Shown here: one piece after another, positions 1 to 8,620 of the stretch
Numbering within the stretch: the first letter of the stretch is position 1
Layout of the letters: the number at the start of each line of letters is the position of its first letter
The notes under the pieces: generated by a model
Database searches by the model: none
Told to the model about the DNA's origin: nothing
The model's input: only the letters and a program-made list of their open reading frames with translations
Assembly: GCF_016918075.2 (NCBI RefSeq)
Contig: NZ_JAERPS020000001.1
Location: forward strand, 930,001 to 994,000
Direction: 5' to 3'
DNA from: Rheinheimera maricola
GTDB taxonomy: Bacteria; Pseudomonadota; Gammaproteobacteria; Enterobacterales; Alteromonadaceae
DNA length: 64,000 nucleotides
Position numbers and translations under genes: made by a program

Positions 1-1
1 A

Positions 2-247
2 CAAGCGACCGCCGTGTTTGGCGTAATTACCGCCGTGCGTAACTACCGCAGTGGCAACGGCGAGCAGCAACTGGATGACGCAAGAACCCTGGTTAAAGCA
101 GCGCGTGCTGCGCTGGTTGGCTGGGGCCCGCAAAGCCGCGAGTTTTTCGCCTGTGCTTGGGTGCAAGGCGATGTAATGGACTACGACGAAAACACCCTGC
201 TTTGGATTGATGTGTTTGAAACCACTTACTTTGTAAACGGAGCCTGA
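2..247 (+). CDS. Gp37-like phage tail-completion protein (5' partial)
   Basis: The reading frame is open to the left edge, so only the last 81 residues are seen. The visible part has an alpha/beta look (FGVITAVRNYRS, then a helix LDDARTLVKAARAALVGW) and ends in an acidic segment and FETTYFVNGA. Its place just before a small linker ORF and the tail tube gene, and its resemblance to the Mu Gp37/DUF1834 type, suggest a tail terminator or head-tail completion role. The family name rests on recall of similar phage proteins, not on a search. An internal GTG at 14 is in frame but is not thought to be the start. Confidence 0.5.
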   Translation, partial: QATAVFGVITAVRNYRSGNGEQQLDDARTLVKAARAALVGWGPQSREFFACAWVQGDVMDYDENTLLWIDVFETTYFVNGA

Positions 248-249
248 AA

Positions 250-420
250 ATGACCAAGAGAACTGAACAGGCAGAGGCCAGCGCCGCTGCTGTAACAGAA
301 ACCCGCGTAACAACTGAGCCGAAAAAAACGGCACCGGTTGTTAAAACTGACAACAGCAAGAATGGGCACCTGGCGGCACGCCGCGCGGCCCGTGCTAAAG
401 CGCACCAGGAGAAAAACTAA
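250..420 (+). CDS. small basic phage protein of unknown function
   Basis: A 56-residue ORF from ATG 250 starts 2 bp after the upstream stop, and its TAA shares one base with the next ATG (TAATG at 418-422). It is rich in Ala, Thr, Lys and Arg, with a low-complexity N-terminal half and a basic C-terminus (HLAARRAARAKAHQEKN). Short basic linker proteins at this position are common in Mu-like tail operons. The tight packing supports translation by coupling. No function can be assigned. Confidence 0.6.
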   Translation: MTKRTEQAEASAAAVTETRVTTEPKKTAPVVKTDNSKNGHLAARRAARAKAHQEKN

Positions 421-1361
421 TGGGCGAGCGTATTTTTGAACAAGATACCTGCGTACTTGCAGCCGTTGAAACCACTTATGGTACCGACGCTGCCCCCACG
501 GCTGCGGCTAATGCTATGCGTGTTAAAGCTGACATGACGCTGTTAGACGGCGACCAGGAAGCGCTGGAGTTTGATGCCGGGCGCGGTGGTAGCAAAGGCA
601 GCATTCAGCGCAACAAGCGTATTACCGGCACCTTAACGGCCTATGTGGCTGGCAGTGGCGCAGTAGATACGCCGCCGGCCATTGCACCACTGCTGCAAGC
701 TGCAGGGTTAAAAGCCACGATCACCGCCGCTGAAAAAGTGGTGTACACGCCGGTATCAACCGACCATGACAGCGCAACGCTGCATGTTTACCGCGGCAAA
801 ATTAAACACCCTATTGTGGGCGCCCGCTGCAATATGGAAGTAAACCTGGGCACCAGTGCGTTGCCGAAATTTACTTTCAATAACCTGATTGGCTTGTTTG
901 TTGACCCAACCCAGGCCGGTGCATTCCAGAACTGTGATTATTCTGCGTTTACTACGCCGATGAAAACCGATCCGGTATCTATTACCACCATGCAGTTGTT
1001 TGGCCAGAACGTGAATATGTCTGATTTAGTATTCCGCCTGGGCAACAACGTGGTGTACCGCAGTGTTACCAATGACGAAAGCGTGCAGATTGTTGCGCGG
1101 ATGCCACAAGTTGAGATCACCTTTGAAGAGCCGCTACTGGCAGACTTTAACTGGTGGGAAAAGCTTTCAACGTTCGGCGCCCTGGCGTACCAGATTGGCC
1201 AGGACGTGGTGGATGCTGGCCATATCTTTGAGCTGGCTGTCCCCAACCTGCAGCTGAACAGCATTACCCCCACGATAGTGGATGGCATTAGCCATTTACG
1301 TTGTGTGTTGGATGTGGTGCCAACTGAACGTGATAACGACTTTGAAATTACGTTCCGCTGA
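420..1361 (+). CDS. major tail tube protein
   Basis: This 313-residue protein sits between the Gp37-like gene and the tail assembly chaperone, the usual place for a siphophage tube subunit. Its start (GERIFEQDTCVLAAVETTYGTD) and the repeated beta-strand pattern with few charged helices fit the tail tube fold, which polymerises into the hollow tail. No lysin or enzymatic motif is seen. The start ATG at 420 overlaps the preceding stop by one base. The next 139 bp hold an rRNA-like RNA element instead of the usual short spacer, so this gene is the last of its coupled block. The product call is by context and general resemblance. Confidence 0.75.
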   Translation: MGERIFEQDTCVLAAVETTYGTDAAPTAAANAMRVKADMTLLDGDQEALEFDAGRGGSKGSIQRNKRITGTLTAYVAGSGAVDTPPAIAPLLQAAGLKATITAAEKVVYTPVSTDHDSATLHVYRGKIKHPIVGARCNMEVNLGTSALPKFTFNNLIGLFVDPTQAGAFQNCDYSAFTTPMKTDPVSITTMQLFGQNVNMSDLVFRLGNNVVYRSVTNDESVQIVARMPQVEITFEEPLLADFNWWEKLSTFGALAYQIGQDVVDAGHIFELAVPNLQLNSITPTIVDGISHLRCVLDVVPTERDNDFEITFR

Positions 1362-1369
1362 CAGTGATA

Positions 1370-1427
<58 letters not shown>

Positions 1428-1456
1428 TGAGTTAGCAGCAATACCGTGTTTCATTC

Positions 1457-1482
1457 CGGCAAGGATGCCGCCACCCTTTTTT
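1457..1482 (+). terminator. hairpin with AGGA loop and downstream T6 run
   Basis: CGGCA(AGGA)TGCCG forms a 5-bp stem with a tetraloop at 1457-1470, and a run of six T lies at 1477-1482 after a 6-nt gap. The gap is longer than in a standard intrinsic terminator. It could be a weak terminator that ends the rRNA-like RNA, an RNA-stability hairpin, or a CsrA-type site because GGA sits in the loop. The core GGCAAGGATGCC recurs exactly at 28441-28452. Confidence 0.4.
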
Positions 1483-1500
1483 GAAAGAGAGTTTTACATT

Positions 1501-1929
1501 ATGAAAATTAAAGCGTCCGCTCTGGCGGCAAAGTTGTTTAAAGCCCAGGTTGCTGTGGTATTCCCAACCGACGAGTTAAATAAAGACGGTGAAACCGTTT
1601 ATGCCACAGCCCGGTTTATTGGCCATTTCCGTGCGGTACCGGTAAGCGATGCCCAGGCTGACATGGACAAGTTAAAAGAGCTGCGCAATAGCGGTGATCA
1701 CGTTGGCATGATTGGTGTTGAAGCCAAGCGCCTGGAACAGTGCTTTGTGGGTTTTGAGCCATTACCAGGGCAGGATTTTCCGGTGACCGACGACAACGAC
1801 CAGCCGCTGGCTAACACCCCTGAAAACATCAAGGTGTTGTTAAACAGCCGCGAAGTGCGCGATGCCGTGCGCAAAACCTTTGAAGCCGCACGTAGCGCGG
1901 ATGTACTGGAAAAAAACTTACAGAAGTAG
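1501..1929 (+). CDS. tail assembly chaperone, zero-frame product (gpG-like)
   Basis: A 142-residue protein from ATG 1501, chosen because GAGAG lies about 9 nt upstream; an in-frame ATG at 1465 has no ribosome site. It lies between tail tube and tape measure, where phage chaperones that coat the tape measure during tail assembly are found. The chain is helical and acidic (SDAQADMDKLKELRN, VRDAVRKTFEAARSADVLEKNLQK). Its last codons run through an A AAA AAC slippery heptamer just before the stop, the hallmark of a lambda G/GT-type gene pair. The role is inferred from position plus the frameshift signal. Confidence 0.82.
   Translation: MKIKASALAAKLFKAQVAVVFPTDELNKDGETVYATARFIGHFRAVPVSDAQADMDKLKELRNSGDHVGMIGVEAKRLEQCFVGFEPLPGQDFPVTDDNDQPLANTPENIKVLLNSREVRDAVRKTFEAARSADVLEKNLQK
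1911..1917 (+). promoter_or_regulatory. programmed -1 frameshift slippery site A AAA AAC
   Basis: The zero frame reads GAA AAA AAC TTA here, so A1911, AAA 1912-1914 and AAC 1915-1917 form the canonical X XXY YYZ heptamer. The zero-frame stop follows at 1927-1929. The -1 frame has stops just upstream (near 1881 and 1893) but is open from the heptamer to 2285. GC-rich sequence downstream could form a stimulating structure, not modelled here. Confidence 0.88.
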
Positions 1930-2285
1930 CGCAGTGGTGGGCTGGCGGTAGCGCCAAAAACGGCCAGCGCTGTGCAGAAGCACTGCAGGCCGCCGGCGCG
2001 CCGGCTGAAGTAGTTGAACGGGTAGCAAAGCAGCAAGCGGCGATACCCGACATTCAGCCGGCCAACCAGTTAATTGTCAGCCTGTTTTTTACCTGCGCTA
2101 CCCAGTGGAACTATGCCGGCATGGCTGGCGTTCGAGTGGGCTTGAACTATCAGGCTGTTGATGTACGGATATCAAAAATACCTGATTATGTTGAGCTGCC
2201 GCTGCACCTGCAGAGTGATGTATGGCAAGGCTTGGCGGTTATGGAACGCGCCTGTTTAACAGTGTGGAGTGAGCAAAGCAAATGA
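1917..2285 (+). CDS. tail assembly chaperone T-domain, made by -1 frameshift (gpGT-like)
   Basis: This reading frame has no good start of its own. It continues from the slippery site, giving LTEVAQWWAGGSAKNGQRC and onward to WSEQSK for 122 codons. Fused to the first 139 codons it would make a protein of about 261 residues. Known: in lambda and many phages the T extension recruits tail tube subunits to the tape measure-chaperone complex, and it is made at a few percent of the short form. It resembles the DUF1799 type (recalled, not searched). Its stop overlaps the tape measure start (AAATGA at 2280-2285). This exon is easily missed by gene callers. Confidence 0.85.
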   Translation, partial: LTEVAQWWAGGSAKNGQRCAEALQAAGAPAEVVERVAKQQAAIPDIQPANQLIVSLFFTCATQWNYAGMAGVRVGLNYQAVDVRISKIPDYVELPLHLQSDVWQGLAVMERACLTVWSEQSK

Positions 2286-5200
2286 GTGATTTAGCGTTAG
2301 CCATTAAACTGACCACCGAAGGCGGCCAGATTGTTGTAAAAGAGCTGACGCACATCGGCCAGGCTGCAGGCACGACCAATAAAGAACTGGTTAACACCGG
2401 CGCGGCCGGTACCGCCGCTAAAAAAGGCTTTGATGATGCCGCGGGCGGTGCTAATGCGTTAAACGGCTACATGAACACCCTGAAAAGCACTGCCGCGTTG
2501 GTTATCGGCAGTTTTTCAGCCATGCAATTGATCGATAAAGGTGACGAATGGGGCCAGTACGCGGCACGTATACGTAAAGCAACAGAAGACACCGACGAAT
2601 ATGCCTATGTGCAGCAGCGCATGATTAGCTCTGCTAATGACACCTTCCGGGCTATTAACGAAACCAAAGAAAGCTTTATTCAAATGTCGCCTATTCTGCG
2701 TGATATGGGCTACCAGCTTGGCCAGAGCATTGATATTGTCGACAGCTTTAGTTCGCAGCTGGTCATAAACGCGGCGAACTCTGACCGGGCATCAAGTGCA
2801 CAAGCCGCTCTGGCAAAATCAATTCAGGCCGGCAAAATTGACGCTGACGCCTGGCAAAGCATTTTTAGCGTAATGCCGACTGTGTTGGATAACATTACTG
2901 CAGCAACAGGTAAAACCGGCACCGAAATTCGCCAACTCGGTGTAACTGGCAAGCTAAGTATTACCGACCTAACCAATGCGCTGTTACTGAGCTACGAAGA
3001 AAATCGTAAGGCCGTTGAAGCCATGCCGACAACCGTGCGCGATGCGTTGCAGTCATTTAATACCGTTTTCAGTGAATACATCGGCTGGCAAAATGAAGCC
3101 AAAGGTATCACTGCAGATGTTGCAGACGGTATCGGCTACCTTGCTGAGAATTTTCAGGCTCTGATAAACGTGGTCGGCGGTGCTGCAATTGGTGCATTAA
3201 CGTTGTACACCGCTCGAACTGTTATCGCCACGAAAGCCACTGTTATCAGTTACCGTGAGAAGCAAATAGCAGCAGCACAGGAACTGCGCCTGGCACAAGC
3301 ACAGGTTATCCAAACACAAGCTACACTGGCGCAGGTTACCGCTCAGTCGACGTACGCTACTGGCAGCGCCAGAGTGATGGCCGCCACTGTTGCACATGAA
3401 GCAGCGGTTAAAAAATTAACAATAGCGCAAGCGGCACATACTACTGTTGCCAGAAGCCTGTTGGGTGTTTTAGGTGGCCCGGTTGGTTTAGCGTTAATGG
3501 CTGGTGTGGCAGCTGTCTCATTCTTATCGTTCAGCTCTTCGGCTGATGACGTTAAAGCCTCTTTGCAGGAGCTAGAGCAACCGTTTGATTCATTAATTAA
3601 AAAGTTTAAAGCATTCAATAATGACCAAAAAGCCGCAGCTTTGATTAAATGGGGTGATGCGGAAAACGAGGCAGTTTCTAAAGCAAACAAAGCATTTGAT
3701 GACTTGTTGGGGCGCTACACTGGTGTAATGAGAGCATCAGTCAGTTTTGGTGAATCACTGAGTCTGGCTAATCAACTGCGTGATGCTAAAGCTGCTGGTG
3801 AAGATTTAACGCCAATTTTAGAGCGTGTTGGTGCTGAAGCTGGTGTATCACCTGAGCGTATTCAAGAATGGATTAAACTGGCGGGTGTATACGCCGACAA
3901 CAAAGCGGCTGCTGAACAAGCAGCTAAAGCAATAAAAGCAGTAAAAGATGCTAGCGGTGGACCTGATCCTGTTGACGCAAAACCCAAACTGCCTACTGAA
4001 GAGAACAAAGAATTAGAGAAAGCCCTGCTGGGTGTGTACAACGCCCAGTTGCTTAATGCTACTGCAGTGGATGCTTACGGCGCGTCGCTAGATGGCATTG
4101 ATCTGGAGCTGTTTAAAGCCGAGTTTATCGCTGCTGCAAAACTGCCAGACGATGCTGCAGCTGCCATTAAACGATTTGCCGCTGAAGCCAAAACCGCCAA
4201 AGCGAACTTAGACATTGGCACTTACAGTAAAGAACTGACCCAGCAAATAGCGTTGCTCGATATTCGCTTGGCCAAGGGCCAACAAGAGTTTGAAATTCAA
4301 AAAGCCCTGGCACAGTTTACCGGCGCAGATCCGGCCAGACTCACTGCGCTGCAGGCAGAACTGACCATACTGCAGCAAAAGCAGGCGCTGGCTGCTGACA
4401 AAACCACGCTGGAAGCCCTGACCAAAGAAAACGATCTGCTGATGGTGCGCCTGGCCCAGGGTGAAAAAGAGTATGAAATTCAAAAGGCGTTGGCAGCATT
4501 AAAAGGTGCCGATCCTGCTGTGCTGGAAGCGATTGAAGCCGAACTGCGTTTGCGGCAGCAGCTAACAGAACAGATCACAACCAGCGAAGAAATAGCCAGT
4601 GGTGCTTTTAGCCAGGCACTAGATGATATGACGGCCCTTAGCAGCGCTGGCCAGACATTTGGTGATGCACTTACCCAGGCGTTTGGTAGCGTGGCGCAGC
4701 AAATAAATAGCATGACTGCCGCCCAGCTTAGCTATAACAAACAGCTGGATGAACTGAGCAAAAAGAAGAAAGCCGCCCAGGCACTATCTGAAAACGACCC
4801 AAAACGAGCGACAGAACTGCTGAATATTCAGCGCACTGAAGCTAGATTATCAAAAGAAAACTTCCAGGCGCAGCTGGGGCAATTCTCCGCCTTGTCAGGT
4901 GCTGCCAGCCAGATGTTTGGCGAGCAAAGCAAAGAACGTGAAGCGCTGCATAAGCTAGAAATGGCGTTTGGTGTTGCTGAAATTGCAATGTCGATGCAAA
5001 AAGCCGGTGCCAATGCGTTAACGGCTATCACCAGTGCATTTAGTGCCCCGTTTCCGCTGAACTTTGCTGCCGGTGCCGCAATGATAGCGATTATGGCGGG
5101 CCTCGGCGTATTTAGTGGTGGCAGTTCTGCCAGTGTTCCCAGCGCTGCCGATAGACAAGCAAGCCAAGGTACCGGCACGGTATTTGGCGATTCAGACGCT

Positions 5201-8200
5201 AAATCTGAATCTATAGCAAATGCACTGGAACGCATCGAGTCGCTGGAGTTAGATCAGTATGTAGAACTGCGTGAGATTAATGCCAATATTAAATCGTTGT
5301 CTGCTGGCATTGCTAACCTGGCTGTGTCGCTTGTGGGCAATTACGGCAAGTTTAACGAAGATAACTACGGCGGCGAATTGGGCACCGTCAAGCGCTTCGG
5401 TAACCAAGCGTTTATTGATTTTACCCATAAGTTAGATCAACTAAGCGGTGGTATTGTCGGTGCAATTGACAAGTTGCTGGGCGGCGCGTTATCGGATATT
5501 GCCGGGAGCATTATTGGCGGCATTAGCAAAACCACCAAAAAGCTGATCGATAGCGGCATTAGCTTTGATGCGCAAGAGCTGGGCGACATATTAGCCACTG
5601 GCCTGGTTGAAGGTAGCTATTACAATGTTGTTGAAACAACCAAGCGTAAGCTGTGGGGCCTGAGTAAAAAAACCAAACAAAGCACCGAATACACTGCGCT
5701 AGACAATGCCCTGGAAACGGAGTTTGGCCGCATCTTCTCTTCTATTGGTAACTCTATTACTGCTGCCGTGGATATGCTTGGGCTAGATACCACCAAGCTT
5801 TTAGAAAACTTTGTTATCGACTTGCCGGCGCTAAGCTTTAAAGACCTGAGCGGCGATGAGATACAGGCCGAGCTGGAAGCCATTTTTAGTGCCCAGGCCG
5901 ATTTGATGGTGCAATACCTGGTGCCGGCCATTGGCGAGTATCAGCAAATGGGCGAAGGGCTATACGAGACGCTTATCCGCGTTGCGCAAGAGCAGGCTGT
6001 ATTTAACGCTCAGCTGGATGCGCTGGGGCTGGGTTTAAGCCGCTTTGGTGATGTGGCTGCTGAAACCCAGATTGCCATAGCGCAGTCAATCATTGAGCTG
6101 ATGGGTGGCATTGACGAATTCCGCGATGCGACGTCACAGTACTTTGCAAGCTTCTATGATGAGTCTGAGCAGTTTGCGTATTTAAGCAGCTCGCTAAGCT
6201 CTGTATTTGCTGATTTGGGTGTTGCGTTGCCAGCCAGCCGTGATGGGTTTAGAGCCATTATTGACGGCATTGATTTAACCACTGAGGCGGGCCAGGCGCT
6301 ATACGCAGCGCTGATGGCGCTGGTGCCGGGCCTGGATGAGTACTTTAAAGCGATGGAGCGCCAAACCGAGGCAGCAGATAAAGCCGCCGAGGCTGAGCGG
6401 AAACTTGCAGAGCAACGCGCAGCGTATAACGCGGGTAATTTATCTGAGCTAGCACGCTTTGATATGAGCCCGTTACAGCTTGCGATAGACGATTTAAACG
6501 AGTGGTACCAGAACGCTATAAAAGAAGCCGAAGAGCTGGGCGCGGATACTGGCCTGTTAACATCTATTTACGCCAGGCGCAAAGAGAACCTGGCTGAAAA
6601 GACCCTGCAGCAAGCGATCGACACTGCAAACACCGCCATGACACGCTTAGTTACCGACTACGAGCGCGCCAGTGGCGCATTGCAAAGCACGCTGCAGCAG
6701 CAAACTAATGCCATAAACGGCATGGTTAGCACCATAGCCGGCACCATTAGCAGTATTCAGCAGACGCTACCGGGTTTTGATAACGTAGCGTTTTTACGTG
6801 GCCGGGTATCAGAATTAGCTGGCGGTGTAGGCAGCGGCAGCATTGATGAGCAGTTAAGCAAAGCCGGCGAACTGCAGCAGGCTATTCAGGCACGCTATAA
6901 CGCTGAGTTGGCGGCAAACCGCGAACTGCAAAGCGCAGCGCAAGGCCGTTATGATGCGCTGGCGTCTGAGCTAAACACACTACAAAGTGATTTTGAAAGC
7001 GCGGGCAATGCACTGCGTGATGCGTTTGACCAGGTTGTCGACCGTATTGCCGGCGCGGCTAAGGGCGTGGCCCAAACAGCAACGCAGATACGGCTATCAA
7101 TGCCCGGTGCCGATGCAGCCGGCTATTACGCCAGCCTGGTCGGCAGCTTACGCGGCCAGTTAGGCAGCGGTGATATTGATAGCCAGTTAATGTTAGTCAG
7201 TGAACTGCAGCAAGCAATACAAGCGCGTTACAACGCTGAACTGCAGCAGCTGGAGCAAGTGCAGCAAGTGGCTGATGAGCAGTACCAACTGCAGCTAGAC
7301 CAATACAACACAGCGTTAAGTACGTACCGTGAATTAGCTAAGGCTGCAGAGGCGCTGCGCGATGCGGCTGCAGCGCTGCAAATTGGTGATTTATCGCCAC
7401 TTACCACAGGCGAGCGGCTACGCGAAACCCAAAGCCAACTGCAAGATGCAATGCGTGCGGCGCTTAGCGGGGATGCCAACGCGTATAGTGATGTGCAGCA
7501 GCTGGGGCAGCGTTATTTAGAGTTGGCACGGGATTTTAACCCCGCCAGCTACCAGGGCGCATTTGACTACATTACCGGTTTGTTTGACCAGCTGGGCGGT
7601 ACAACAGCTACCGAGCCAACAGCACCCCGGCCGCACGCGGATACAACGCGATATGAGCAGGAGCAAATTAGCCTGGCGCAGGCGGCCCTGGCAGAGCTTG
7701 CCCAGCTGCAGCAGTTTACTCAAGCCCTGGAAGCCACGGCTGCGAACACGTTGCATAACGATTTAACCGCGTTAGAAAGCACCTATAACGCCAATACTGC
7801 CGCAGTAAATGCCCAAATGCAGCAGCTGCAAGATGAGCTGGCAGCGCTGGAGCAACAGCAAATTGTGCTTGCCCAGGCCGCGATTAGCGAGCTTGCAGCA
7901 CTGCAGTCGACTGTGGCCGGCCTGCAAACGCTGGCAAATACTGAATATGCAGCCGGTGTTGAGGCATTAAAGGCCCAGTTTGCGCAGGACTCTGCAGCTA
8001 TAACGGCCTCGTTTGAAACCAGCCTGGCAGAACTGACAGACCTGATGCCGGTAGAAACTGATCGTGTTGTTGCCAAGCTGCAAGAGCAGATAGATGCACT
8101 TTATCAGATGGGTACCGACATTAGCGGCGCAATACGCGAAACGCCGGCACAAACCCCTGATGTGGTGGTAAACGTGCCAGAAATTGTGGTACCGCCGGTT

Positions 8201-8620
8201 GTATTTCCGCCTGAACTGATTGACTCCATTATCAAGCGGCCGCCGGATGGGATTTATCCTGATCCTAATCCGATTTTAAGCGACATCCGCGATGAGTTAG
8301 CTCAGTACCGTCAGCAACCTGAAATTGTTGTCACGGTACCGCCAATTACGTTCCCAATTGAAATTTGGGATCCACTTATCAACGGTTCGATTAATGCAGT
8401 GCAACCGGCCTATCCGGATCCTTTGCCACTGCTGCGAAATATTCATGATGAGCTGCAACAGCAGCGGCAGCAAACGGCGCAAATCGCCGAGCGTCAGCAG
8501 TTCTTACAGGAGCAACAAAACCAACAGATGGCACAGCTGACAGTGGTGACAGAGCGCTTTGGCCGTGAGGTGATTGATTTATCAAACGAGCAGCTTGATC
8601 AGAAGAGGTCGATAGCATGA
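2282..8620 (+). CDS. tail tape measure protein
   Basis: At 2112 residues this is the longest gene and the classic length ruler for a siphophage tail. At roughly 0.15 nm per residue it implies a tail near 300 nm. Residues about 30-250 look like the tape-measure core (DEWGQYAARIRKATEDTDEY; SDRASSAQAALAKSIQAGKI). Hydrophobic stretches lie near 295-310, 395-415 and 910-945, as expected for a protein that contacts the membrane. Three pairs of internal repeats are visible: FEIQKALAQ/YEIQKALAA blocks; two LQQAIQARYNAEL blocks; and two C-terminal blocks with PDPNPILSDIRDEL or PDPLPLLRNIHDEL. Long Gln- and Ala-rich coiled coil fills the last third. Stop overlaps the next ATG. Confidence 0.95.
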   Translation: MSDLALAIKLTTEGGQIVVKELTHIGQAAGTTNKELVNTGAAGTAAKKGFDDAAGGANALNGYMNTLKSTAALVIGSFSAMQLIDKGDEWGQYAARIRKATEDTDEYAYVQQRMISSANDTFRAINETKESFIQMSPILRDMGYQLGQSIDIVDSFSSQLVINAANSDRASSAQAALAKSIQAGKIDADAWQSIFSVMPTVLDNITAATGKTGTEIRQLGVTGKLSITDLTNALLLSYEENRKAVEAMPTTVRDALQSFNTVFSEYIGWQNEAKGITADVADGIGYLAENFQALINVVGGAAIGALTLYTARTVIATKATVISYREKQIAAAQELRLAQAQVIQTQATLAQVTAQSTYATGSARVMAATVAHEAAVKKLTIAQAAHTTVARSLLGVLGGPVGLALMAGVAAVSFLSFSSSADDVKASLQELEQPFDSLIKKFKAFNNDQKAAALIKWGDAENEAVSKANKAFDDLLGRYTGVMRASVSFGESLSLANQLRDAKAAGEDLTPILERVGAEAGVSPERIQEWIKLAGVYADNKAAAEQAAKAIKAVKDASGGPDPVDAKPKLPTEENKELEKALLGVYNAQLLNATAVDAYGASLDGIDLELFKAEFIAAAKLPDDAAAAIKRFAAEAKTAKANLDIGTYSKELTQQIALLDIRLAKGQQEFEIQKALAQFTGADPARLTALQAELTILQQKQALAADKTTLEALTKENDLLMVRLAQGEKEYEIQKALAALKGADPAVLEAIEAELRLRQQLTEQITTSEEIASGAFSQALDDMTALSSAGQTFGDALTQAFGSVAQQINSMTAAQLSYNKQLDELSKKKKAAQALSENDPKRATELLNIQRTEARLSKENFQAQLGQFSALSGAASQMFGEQSKEREALHKLEMAFGVAEIAMSMQKAGANALTAITSAFSAPFPLNFAAGAAMIAIMAGLGVFSGGSSASVPSAADRQASQGTGTVFGDSDAKSESIANALERIESLELDQYVELREINANIKSLSAGIANLAVSLVGNYGKFNEDNYGGELGTVKRFGNQAFIDFTHKLDQLSGGIVGAIDKLLGGALSDIAGSIIGGISKTTKKLIDSGISFDAQELGDILATGLVEGSYYNVVETTKRKLWGLSKKTKQSTEYTALDNALETEFGRIFSSIGNSITAAVDMLGLDTTKLLENFVIDLPALSFKDLSGDEIQAELEAIFSAQADLMVQYLVPAIGEYQQMGEGLYETLIRVAQEQAVFNAQLDALGLGLSRFGDVAAETQIAIAQSIIELMGGIDEFRDATSQYFASFYDESEQFAYLSSSLSSVFADLGVALPASRDGFRAIIDGIDLTTEAGQALYAALMALVPGLDEYFKAMERQTEAADKAAEAERKLAEQRAAYNAGNLSELARFDMSPLQLAIDDLNEWYQNAIKEAEELGADTGLLTSIYARRKENLAEKTLQQAIDTANTAMTRLVTDYERASGALQSTLQQQTNAINGMVSTIAGTISSIQQTLPGFDNVAFLRGRVSELAGGVGSGSIDEQLSKAGELQQAIQARYNAELAANRELQSAAQGRYDALASELNTLQSDFESAGNALRDAFDQVVDRIAGAAKGVAQTATQIRLSMPGADAAGYYASLVGSLRGQLGSGDIDSQLMLVSELQQAIQARYNAELQQLEQVQQVADEQYQLQLDQYNTALSTYRELAKAAEALRDAAAALQIGDLSPLTTGERLRETQSQLQDAMRAALSGDANAYSDVQQLGQRYLELARDFNPASYQGAFDYITGLFDQLGGTTATEPTAPRPHADTTRYEQEQISLAQAALAELAQLQQFTQALEATAANTLHNDLTALESTYNANTAAVNAQMQQLQDELAALEQQQIVLAQAAISELAALQSTVAGLQTLANTEYAAGVEALKAQFAQDSAAITASFETSLAELTDLMPVETDRVVAKLQEQIDALYQMGTDISGAIRETPAQTPDVVVNVPEIVVPPVVFPPELIDSIIKRPPDGIYPDPNPILSDIRDELAQYRQQPEIVVTVPPITFPIEIWDPLINGSINAVQPAYPDPLPLLRNIHDELQQQRQQTAQIAERQQFLQEQQNQQMAQLTVVTERFGREVIDLSNEQLDQKRSIA

